NCBI GenBank assembly: GCA_034008185.1
Contig: CM067082.1
Location: forward strand, 52,969,586-53,033,585
Source: Gorsachius magnificus
Taxonomy: Eukaryota > Chordata > Aves > Pelecaniformes > Ardeidae
Reading direction: 5' to 3'
DNA: 64,000 bases
The position numbers and the translations under genes were made by a program. The notes beneath the pieces are model-generated. The model had not been told where the DNA came from and made no database searches. It saw only the letters and a list, made by a program, of their open reading frames with translations. Numbering within the stretch: the stretch's first letter is position 1; each line of letters starts with the position of its first letter. Below, in pieces: positions 15,401 to 27,400 of this stretch.

Positions 15401-18400
15401 TATATACATTAATGATACTGCACCTAAATTACTGCTCCCCGCCTCTCAAGCTGTAGATAGAATTTGCAAGCCTTTCTACAAAAGGTTGCATAGGAGTAGA
15501 ACCACTGTATGTTTTCATAGAATCATAGAATCGTTTGGGTTGGAAAAGACCTTTAATTTTCCTTAGTGTTCAAACAGTCTGGAGCATACATCTTCATGAG
15601 CAGTAATCTTGTGTGAAAAAGTAGCTAATACTGATAGGCTTAAGTATCTTTTGATAAGTTACACTGTACTTGCAATTTAATTTTATTTTTTATTCCTCAA
15701 AGGCAGGAGAATTTGACACCTGGTTTCCTACGGGTCGGTGTTTCATGAATGATTGAAATTTTAATTGAATTATAGTAAGCTTGCCACTGTAGCTTGTGTG
15801 GACCATCAAAAGATACAAGTGTACAGAGTGTGGTTTTGTAAATCTTGTTTTTCTTAAGAAACTAAGTTAATGACAATTAGCTAAATGGTATAATTTAGAT
15901 TTTTTAGTCTTCCTGACAATTTTGAATGTTTTGCATAGGAGAAGAAAATCTTAATGTCCTTTTTACAGAGAAACACTCACTACCCAGTTGGATTTAGCTG
16001 AAACCAAAGCTGAGTCAGAACGGTTGGCACGAGCACTCCTTGAAGAACAGTATTTTGAACTGAGTCAGGAAAGCAAAAAAGCAGCATCAAGACACAGGCA
16101 AGAAATGACGGATAAGGACAGCATCATAAGAAGGGTAAATTATTCCACTGTAATTAATGCCTATATATATCCTCCAACTGGAAACAGAAATTTATCTTTT
16201 TATTTTAACTTGTAGAATCTTGTTATGGTCATAAGTACTAACTATTTAAGTATCTGAATTTTGGACTCAGTTGGAACCTTAAACATTTAAATCCCATCAC
16301 GTGAACTCTCAAAGAAAGGTAGTCTTGATGAATCTGAGGTGAAGCCAGATTGAAAAGCCAGCAAATGTCTATAATTCAGTTATTAAGCCTTTTGTAATTA
16401 CTTCTTGTCATTGCCCAATGTATTTTTAAAATCTTGTGAATTTGTGGAGCTGTGTATTTAGGCTCTTACTGCAAAATTACTTAGTCTTTTTAAAAAAACC
16501 CTTGGAAGTCTCGACTTTCTTCCTACTGGTAAACTATTTAAAAACAAACAAAAAACAACAACAAAACCCAAACTAATTTTTGAAGATACTTTATAGCGTA
16601 GCTCTTCAATATTAATATTAATGTCTTAAATATTAATTAAATGTCTTAACTGAGGAGTTTTCAAATAGCAAGCCATATACAGCATATTTATTTCATCATT
16701 ATTGGTTTTTTCCATTTAGCATCAGCTATGCAGATTTTCTTAAGAATCCTGGGGGTGTAAAACTCTAGGCATAACTGAACTTGGGTCAGTTGCTCAAAGT
16801 TTTCTGTTAGCGCTACCATGGATATTACACCTCTATGTAAAGATAGTGGAAGTAGTGTTTGTTACACGTTTTATAAGCTTGAAATCTCCAGAACGCTATA
16901 ATTTCTTTAGAAGCATTTAGAAGACACTCTTTCTATGGCATTGAAGCAATACCTTCTTGCCAGTATGTTTGGTTTTAAATATTCTGATAATTTTGTCATT
17001 TCAGTCATTTCTGTAGGCTTCAAACAAAACCTTTTTTCAAGAATGCAATTGCGTCTGGTTTTTAATATGTATTTTTAAGTAGTTAGCAAAGTGATCCTGA
17101 CTCTGATTCTGACAGCTAACATTTCAAAGTGTAATGGTCTTCCTTTCCCTCTTTTTTTTTTTTTGCAAATGTATGTATATATTTACCTATGTATGCCTTG
17201 ACTTAGACCAAATTTATTTTTATTTTTATGCTTACTTATACCTTTTTTTCATTATATGTGACAATTATTCAGCAGCAGATGCCATGAATCTACTCTAGCC
17301 TTGAATCCTGGAGTTGTATCATCTGCTTTTCTGTCTGGGTTCAGGGGAACAGGCCTATAGGTACTACTTCTTCCAAAGTCCCACAAATTAATTAGAAAAT
17401 GGCCACATTCAGTAACTGACAATCTAATTTTGCTTAATTTGAGTTTTTAGTTATATACTACAGTGTTGTCAGTTCTGCAAAGATCACTTTAAAAAAAAAT
17501 AAAATATTCTTTCTGGGACATGTATTTTGAGCCTTTCAGTAAATCAAGACAGCTTAGAAGAAAAGTACAGTTTTTTAAAAATTCAGGTTTGAAAGGTAAG
17601 CAGGTTTTGATTTATATAATCTGAGGAAGTAATTCCAATTAAATCACTGTTGTAGATTTAAGGGTATTTAAAATAATAGTATTAGAAATATTTTTAGAAT
17701 TCATGGCATGTTCTTATTTTAAAATGTATTTGTTTTTATTTAGCTGGAAGAAACTAATAACACATTAACCAAAGATGTTGATTTAATAACAAAGGAAAAT
17801 TCAGAGATAAGTGAAAAAATTAAGAAACAGGAGGAAGGTATGTCATGCTTGGAGTTTTAATTCATCTGTTATGAAGCAGAATTGAATTTGAAGCATATGT
17901 AGCAAAATGGAAATGGGAAAAGGCATTGCTGTTTATCTTCCCTATTATTTTGGGCTTTATGAAAAATAATATGTCATTGTTTTCGTCTTGAAAATATATT
18001 TTCCATGTGAATTGCCACTCTTTCTACTGTATTGCTTCCATTTCCATGCACTGCCATTATTGTGAAAATGATTAAAACCTCAGATGTAGCAGGTAGGAAA
18101 AAGTTGGTTTCTGCTCACAGTCCCTCCTCGTGTTTTAAAACAAGTTAACACTAAGTTCCTGCAGGCATAGTCAGGAATGCATGTCCAGTACAACTCATCC
18201 AAATATTGTGTATCTAACCTCCTTCTGCCAGCCATACCCTTCCTTGTATGTGTGAAAAGTATTTTACTCGTTTCATATTGCACACAGCATCTTTATTAAA
18301 GTTTTTGTTTCTTTCTCCAGTATTTACAGTAAAGCAGTATCAGTATTTCAACTTCCTTAAGATCTCACCTAGATTCAGAATCTAAGTTGTGATCTCATGC

Positions 18401-21400
18401 GTATCAGTGGATTGGCATTCTATTTACATGCATTCTGACTACATGGGAAGTTACTTTATTATTCAATTTACTCCCATGGTTTTGCATTTGAGCAAACATT
18501 ATAAAATCAGAATGCATACTTCAGTATCTGTTGACTATGAGAGTAAAGGCCTTATTGGTTGTGTTGCCAGTGTTGCTGCAAACACTATGTAGGCAGGAAG
18601 GCGTGCAAAAATATTTTCTCCTAGTTCTGCATTTCTGTAATAGCAGGGATTGAGTGAGCAAGCAGTTTTCAGTATCTTTTAGTTTATGGAGTTTTGTTAC
18701 TTTTAAGTACTTGAAAGTTGTTCTTTAATTGTTTGTAGTTTTGGTGGAGAAATCCTATCAGTGAAATGCATACTTCTAGAAACTTTGGGAGCAAATCAGC
18801 AGACTGGAGGGGTGATTGAATGATTGGTAGAATTGAGTAACTGGTGTGCGAGATGGGTGGGAGGAATATAACAGAGTCATTCCTTGTTTAAAGAAAGACT
18901 TTTTCCCTATGTTTTTATGTCTGATTTGAGAATCTGTACTGAACCTGAGTCCAGTCTTATCAATCTTACTCTGTGTGGGACTGACTTAATTTTTGGTACT
19001 GCAGAAATGCTTTTGGTAGTGCAAAGACGAAGGAAGTGGGGCAACAAACTTAGCCATCACCAGGAAACAAAAATACATATGTTTGCTTTGGTATTTGATC
19101 TTGGTGCCTTTCTGATATATCCTTTTGGTAATTTTCTATCATTATGGTAGCATTAAATTGATAGCCTTTATTGTTGCAAATTGTGTTTTGCACATTAAGT
19201 GACACAACAGGAAAATGGAGGAGAAAAAAATTATGCAACTGTAGAAGTGATTAAGCTTAAATTTACCTTCTCCTAAAATATCTCAAAGTTGAATATTATT
19301 TTAACAGAATACAAAATGAAAAAAGAGGAGGAAATCAATAATATTAGAATGCATTATGAGAAGAGCATTAACACTGAAAGAACTCTGAAGACACAGGTAT
19401 AGCTTTTTATGCAATTTAATAACAATAATTACTTTTCATACCAGAGATATTTTCAGTTTATATTTTTTTTTGTGCAACTAACTCTTAGTTCCTTTGAGAT
19501 CAAGTTTATATTAACCATGATGTATAATATGCATTGTTGATATTTAAAATTGAAAGAGTTAAGTTTTGATGCTGTGGACTGTTCAGTATTATTTCTATTG
19601 TGAGTAAGGACCGTTTATGTTGGTGAAGATTTTTTTTTGATCAAATCCTATAACTAGAGGAACTTAGAATTTTTGTATGAAACATGCTTGCATATATAAT
19701 TTTTCTTACTGATTTTCCTTTTTGTCTTTCTTAACAGGCTGTCAACAAACTGGCTGAGATAATGAATCGGAAAGATTTTAAAATAGACAGAAAGAAAGCT
19801 AACATGCAAGATTTGAGGAAGAAAGAGAAGGAAAACCGAAAGCTCCAATTAGAGCTTAATCAAGAGAAAGAGAAATTCAATCAGATGGTAGTGAAATACC
19901 AAAAGGAGCTCAATGAAATGCAAGCGGTAAAATAATCTTAGGTTTTTTGTCACATGGTGGAATTCTCTCTACAAGAGAAATGTGTAGAGCTCCTAGTCTA
20001 CTTGAAACAGTAACAGGTTCTGTTTGAGATGTTCTAGGCTACAGAATTAGAGTGAGGCAGAGAACTTGACAAGTGTGCAGCTGTGCTTGTTCTGGTTCAT
20101 TTCCCTTTTCTAAATTCTTAACTGTGGAAGTTACTGCTGTCTTATGAAGACTAAAAAACTGAATACTGTGTAGTATACTATTTGTACAGTTTATTTCACT
20201 GGCAGGTGGTCATCTTTCCAAAACAAATGGTAGTTTAGTAGATTTATCAGACTGTTTTGTACTTGAATGCATTGCTGGATCTTTTGATATTTAACTCTTT
20301 TCCAAGGTTTAACGAACACTAACTATACATATGTCTATAAATACAGCAACTAGCAGAAGAATCTACGTACAGGAATGAGCTCCAGATGCAGCTGGATAGT
20401 AAAGAGAGTGACATAGAACAACTACGCAGGAAAATGTTGGACCTCCAGCAAGGAATGGATTCTACCAGTGTTGCTAGTCTCCAGCCAGATGAACCAGATG
20501 GGAATCTTTCAGGTAGGAGAAAAGCATATTTGAATGACTTGATTTTGAGCATACACATAGTTTTGGAAGGTATTGTTTCAAACAAGTTACTACCTTTTAA
20601 AATCTTCTAGCTGTCTCTTTCTGTATCACATACCACTCCCTTTTTTTCTTTGTTTTTATTTCATAGCTTAGATGCTTATATTTAAGTCTTAATTTCTTCT
20701 CACATCACTCTTCCCACTGTATGGCTTTGCATTAGCATAATTTTTATCCACTTCCATGGAAAGAGTATCTATTACATGTGCTGCTGTTTGAATACAGTGA
20801 ATACAATGTGCAGTGTTGAGTGAATAGAATACAGGGCCAGCGCTTCCACAACATCATGATTGTATTTTATATCTTGAATGCAAAATTGCCTTGATCTTGT
20901 CTGTTCTCGTTCACATGTCATGTAGCACCTTTGTGATATGAAAAATAATTGTAGGAATTTCCATGATGCATTTATGGTTGTATGGTGCTCTTGATTTGGC
21001 AGATTAAAATATGAACAAATAATACAGTGTAGCTAGCCATTTCCATCTAGTGTCAGTTCCAGGCATTATATTTTGAGACCCATGTTAACACTGGTTAGTG
21101 GTTCCCTCTTCCCCCTCCCTAATGTTTGAAAAGTGTAATCAGTTTGTACTTTCATGTGATCCACTTCTGTATCTCTAGATACAGAGAAAAAAAAAAAAAA
21201 AGTTGTGGTGATAAGCTGTGCTTAACAATTTCCATATGTTGGCTCTGGGTTTGTTTTTTTGTGTAGTTAAGTGATTTTTATATTTCATCATGAAATACAT
21301 GCTTGTCTTATGTGCTTGTCTTACAGATTTAGAGTCTGATTTTTATTGTAGAAAAATATATTCAAACATATGAAAATAGAATACTATTTTTGGTATTTTA

Positions 21401-24400
21401 AGACCTCAGTGGATGAGTAATCAGATAAAAGTAAATAGAACCATTTTAGGTGTCTCTTTTCCCGTTAATGCACTTCTTGCTGCTCAGATTGCCACATTCT
21501 AGAGTTTTTCCAGGGGTCTTAGAGTGATTGAAATTTCAGGTAGATTACAAGACAGTATATATTTTTATGTAGTTACTAATTTCTGTGTCTATTTTTGTGT
21601 CCTGTCTTCCCCTAGTGATTTTTAGATTTTAATTTTTAGTTAATATTTAAATGAATTCTGTTCTAGAATAGATTTTCATTCAGATCATGATATAGTCTTT
21701 CCTTCATAACTTCCATTCTGTACAAGAAGCCTTTTGCACTCTGAAGTTTGATCTGTAAAACCCTCAGGCAATTGCCATTTTGTAAAGTAAATGTCTATTT
21801 TACTTCTGAAAACATCTTCTGGGCCAAACTTCCATTGAAACTCAATATTGGGAATTCTTAGAGCTATTAGATTGGTGAAGGAACATTTTTTTTTTCCTGG
21901 CAGTAACCTGGTAGGAACTCCCTCTGGTATTTCTGAACTGTCAGTACTTCTCAGGAGTTTTTCTCTTTGATACTAATTCTCAGTGTACTTTTTTTTTTTT
22001 TTTTTTTTATTACTACTTTTAACTGGGGTAAAAAAGAAATCGGAGGGGTTTTACTTATTGAAGTGGGTTTTTTTCTCCCCTTAAATTATTATCTGGACTC
22101 AAGCCTTATGTTGGATAGTGTCTCCTAAATGAAGAACACTGTTGTTTGTAATATATATTGAAAATTTCTGAAGTCCTGTAAATTGAGAGCTTAAATTTTC
22201 TACAAAAAAACAGACTAGATTTATTCTACATAAAAGGGTAGTTTTGAATTTTCTCATTTTTCCTTCTCAGCCATTACATTATCAGCATAATCACTGTTGT
22301 GTATTACATTCAAAACACGCAATGCCTCCATCGAGGCACAGGCACCTTCCCTGTTTTCTTCTTAAGGGCAGTAGTACATCAGTATGACCCTGTTGTCTCT
22401 TAGATCTTGGAAAGACTGTAGGAGTAAGCTCTCTCTTTTTCTGTGCTATTAAGGTATGTTATTTTCAGTTTTACCTTTGGAGACGTGTAGTCAGGCTTCT
22501 GGCTGTATGACCTGCCACTTCAATTCTGGGGCAGAAGTTTTGGTATGTGCAAGATCTTTTCAAGTCAGCTGTTAACTTTTCCATTGTTAATTAGAACATC
22601 ACGATTACGGGAAGTTCTTGTGGTCCTCATCTTCTATACTCATGACTCCTCTAACTATTTATTTTCTACTAGCCTTTCATTTCTCTTGTCATCTTTTTTG
22701 CCCTTTTCTCTACACATGCCTCTGATTTTTACTACAGTTGTACTTGCTGCTGCTGTTACTGTGTCATACAGGTAGGACCTGTAATACTTATTATTAGGAC
22801 TTCTCTAGATTTAGGTCATGTCCCTGCATGCTGCTTGTTTGGTGGTTTGTTTGTTTTTTTTTTGAGTGAGGGTCAGAGTTGATCAGGATCTGAATAAGAA
22901 GCAGTTTAGGTAATTAAAAGAGATTAAGTGACATTAGTATAGTCAGATTTCACATGTTTGTCAAAGATCCAAGTAGAGGGCAGAGGAGTACACTAGCATT
23001 ACAAGGAGGAAAAAAAAAGCCAGTCTTCAAAGTAGAAATACCCCATGCCACCAGAAAGAGGAAATTATCCAGTGCATAGTTATTTTTCTGCAAACCAAGT
23101 AATTAGTCTTTAAAACAGAAGGTGGCATACCACAGCAGTTCATTTGCTACAGTTCAGTTGTATGAAGTTGTTTGTTTTCAACTGTGTGCCTAGTTCCCTT
23201 AACTTCTGTAGGCCGGACATAGACGTTCCTTCAGAGCACCTTGAATAGCATCTTATTTAAGAGTTGGATCTGATGAGTAGTCAGTAGGATTCTCTAGCTG
23301 ATGCATCTGTTCTTAAAAATAATTAAGGCAAATAAACAGTAGAATTAGTAAATAAGTAATTATAGTATGATTTATTCAGTTTCCTGTCACAGTAAAAACT
23401 TCACCAGAGGAAAAATGAAAACACAAAATAATGTAAATATGTATAAAAGAATGATTCCATGGTCTCAATTCTGGTGAGAGTGCCCATCTTTTAATTGAGA
23501 AAAAACTTGGCATGGAATGGTGTGATAGTAATGTTGGCAGAATTCCAGAGAGACCCCTGGCTGTCGGGCATTTTTTGCTATCCTCCTGCATGGCAGAGAA
23601 GTTCAGGCTGTGGACTAGTGTCTTGTCTAATCAGGGCGCTTAGCTTACCAGCCACCAGAAAGGCTACAAGAGTAGAATTCATAATTTACAGGAAGAGGCA
23701 TCCCGTAAAATTTTGGGGTCAGAAGGCTTTGCACTCTTTGTATAAACTCAAGGTAACACTAAAATGAATTTGTAATACTCAGAAAAATGTAAGGAAAAAC
23801 TTTCTCTGTTTAGAGGTAAATAGAGAGAAATCACATAGTAACACACCTTACATCTGCATCTTACTTGGAGGTGGTTTCTCTCTGTTGTTGAGCTAAATAC
23901 CCCCTCAAGTTCTGGTAGCTCCCATGGCAACTTGTACTGCTCCCAAGGTAGGGATTGGCTTGTTTACACAGTCTAGGCTATTCTCAGGCTTTTGCTTCAC
24001 CAGATGGGAAAGATCATGACTTGGAGGAAGGTTTTCCTTTTATTCAGTTCTAGGCATGTTTTGTAACTCTCACTCCTGATTATTGATTCACATAGCAGCT
24101 TATGTCTCAGCTGATGTCTCCAATGTTAATAGAGTTCTTGCTGAAATAGCTGAAACATTTGCTTTTTAATGATGCCTTTGGAATGCCTCTTCCTCCTGGT
24201 TGGACTTAGGAAGTCTTAATACTTACATGACTGTAAATAGAATTCTTCTTTGTCAAGACAAAATATAATGAGGAACTTAAGGGTTTTTTTCCTAATTATT
24301 ATAGGGCACTTAACCTGTTGTGAATTAATTCCTCTCATCTGATTGGCAAGATAATTGAGCTGTCCTCCACATTTAACTGCAGCACATAATATTTTACAGC

Positions 24401-27400
24401 GTGTGTTATAAATCATGTTTTACACAAAGATAGGATAGAATAAGAAACCTGGACTGTTTAAGCCAACAGTTTTTTTGGAATATGGGACACATATATGAAT
24501 TTCTGAAATACCTGCAAATAGCCGTCACCTGAATAAACCTCAAAGCAAGATCCAGCCAGCAATCCTTGGGGAGATCCACATGAAATTATAATAAGACAGT
24601 CTGAGGAAGGAAAGAATCGAATGTGAGGGGTGGACTGGAAACAATGAGCAAGGTAGTATCTCCAGGTTTTTGGTTACTATGGAAGAGTCTGAGGAGTAGG
24701 AATTCTTGATCATTGGAAAGAGATGCTCTACTGCTCATGAAGGCGCCTGTATTACTTAGCTCCAAAACAACAAAAAGTCTCATAAATCAGTACAGTCATG
24801 GTTGTCTTATGTCATTTTATTGAAGACTTGCTGTTAGAACTCACATTTATCGTACTGAATCACAGTGAATCCTGGCAATATGAATACTAACCATGAAGAT
24901 GTTTAGAATGCAAATCCACATTTTCATGTATATTCAGAGATAGTTATACGATCTGTAGCCTTCATGGAATTCTTTCTTCATATTCTATTCAGGTCCAGCT
25001 AGCCATTAGATATTTTTGAGGCCTATCCTGGATTTTCTGGATTGGAAATATGAAGTATCAATTCCAGGATTCTTTCCAAAATACAGGGAAGTTGTCAGGC
25101 AATAGTTTTGAGCCTGTTTTTAAAGACAGGAATGGAAGATTCTTTTTCATAGTCTAGATAGCCCATATTTTCTTAATTACTTAATCAGAACACTCATAAA
25201 TACTATTCTTCTGGATCAAATATTTGTGAAGTGGCCAGATGAGCATTTGCAGTTGTGCTAGCTGACTCTGTCAAAGGAAATTAAAATGTGCTATAAATAT
25301 TACTTGAGACAAACCTTTGTGGCAAGGTTGGAATGGAAGGGCTCATCTACCCTTTCAAGAGTACATTTGGTTCCAGACAAATGTGAGGTTTGCTGAAAAA
25401 GAGTATGTTCAGAAACTGTTTTCAACTGCAAGACATTATTCACAGCTCAGAAATCATCTCTCATGCAAATAGAATTTGCTCACTAAAATAGATTTGTAGT
25501 AGACAGTAAAGAATGTCAACCGATTAATTTGTAATAGCTCATCCACTTTCTACTTCCTTTGAAATTTCTTTAAGAACATGCTGAAATAAAGAGAGCTTAG
25601 AAAAACTGCCCTATAAGCAGCATAGTACCTGGTGCATCTTTTAAAATTGATCATTATTTGAGGTTTCCAGATTTTCATATGCCACAATTTCCACAGATGC
25701 ATACTTATTCCTTTCAAATCACAGAGTCATCTGTACTGTATTCCTCTTGTATCACAGTCATCCATACTGTGTTCTTTATTAGCAGTTAATCACTTTATTT
25801 TGCAATGGAGGACTTGAATTTTAGGATATTTCTAAAATTTTTAGAAAGGGAAGAATCTTCTCTTGATATAAAAATGAATCGAAGTATTCAAATAGGGTAA
25901 GCATTATCTGTGATGCCTGCAGACACAAAGGAAATAAGTTTCCTTTCCCAAACTTAGTGAATATCAAGAATTGGGGAGGGGTTTGGGGGGGCAACCCCCA
26001 CCCCCTGCAATTCTTATGCAGATATGAGAGGCAGGGAAATACAAATGTCTTTCATTTTTCTAGGAAGGTTTCTACTGGAATGAGTTCTGCTAACATGCCT
26101 TTCTTCCAATCAGAATGTCAATAGTTCTGTGGTCCCCCAGTATTTTGATGTTATTCCGTGTGGAGAAATGTTAGGAAACTATATTTTTAAGTGTAGTCCG
26201 TTTCTAAATATTATATGCTGTAACGCTAATGCGGGAAGGGTTTTTTTTTTTTAATGCCTCATTTTAATGACTTGTAGATGGCTAGGCTGTCAGTCTCATT
26301 GTAATTTTACATAACAAAGTGTTTTGACAGTATCTTTTATATATTTGGATATATTTTCAGAGCTTTGTGGGCTATACCTCACAAAGGGTTATCCCTGAAG
26401 GATAAAAGAGACCAGTAGCTCCTTCTTACATAAATATTTGTGGAGAATGTTTCAGCATATTTTAACAATGTTTTTGAAGTTTTTAGTGCTTCCAGTTAAG
26501 TTTATTGTAAAGAATGCATACATTAGCTATAGGTTATATTTCTGTACTCTGACAAGTTTTTTACAAATCACATTTTTATGATAATCTAAAATTTACAAAA
26601 TTTTTCTCAATTGTGAAATAAATGTATAATTATGGAGCGAAATTTTGGTTACTTCACTTACACACGTTACACCATTACTTCATACACCATGCATCACATT
26701 TACAAAATCGTGAGACTTTTTCCCATGTCTTTTCAGATTAATGGAATCACAGTATCTTCTCACTGCTATTACCTGGCTTCATAATTTAAAAAATATCTAT
26801 CAAAAACTAGTATCAGTTAGCTGGAGGGTTTTTTAAAATCTATGTTTCACATTAGGCAGAATGCTAATTTTCTTGCTTTTTTGTATCATTGTTAAATTAT
26901 TTCAGTAGTTTTGTGGTAGGAAAATACATTACTCTCTGAGAAATTGTCCACTGAAAATTTGAATAAATAAAATGCTTGTCTCTTATTCTTTATATCTAGT
27001 TGATTCTTCCTGCATTCCTTATTTATTTATCTCCTATGCTTATCTTCTGTGAGTAATGGGACACCCGTGTAGCTTTGCTTGCTCTTGTGCACTCTCCTTT
27101 TTTTGTTTCCCTTGGAAAACGTGGATCTGATTTGTTTTACTTGCTGCATCTTCCTGCTGAGTATTTTCATATAGCCCCTCTGAATGTGAAATTATGTTTA
27201 TATTGAAAATCTCTTAATCATCCTCTCTTTAAGCTGTAACACATTTTCAAAGCAAAGTCTTTCCTGCCTGGCTCTTTGCAAACTATTTACATCGTGTTAG
27301 ATGTTGGCATCAAGGAAAAGAGCTTCACTTTACTTTGCAGTAACTGTATCATCAAGTGTTAGCTTGTGATGAAGCATGAAGTAAATGCTTATATCTTAAT

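Larger units (their letters stand above)
11831..15968 (+). other. ROCK1: ROCK1 introns around exons 21 and 22
   Basis: Outside the exons at 12510-12579 and 13974-14068 I see only the CR1 tail relic at 15,515 and a purine-rich patch near 14,880-14,910 followed by a T run. Confidence 0.8.
16135..19307 (+). other. ROCK1: ROCK1 introns around exon 24
   Basis: Outside exon 24 (17744-17837) there is one A/C tract at 16,540 and otherwise plain AT-rich intron. Confidence 0.8.
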
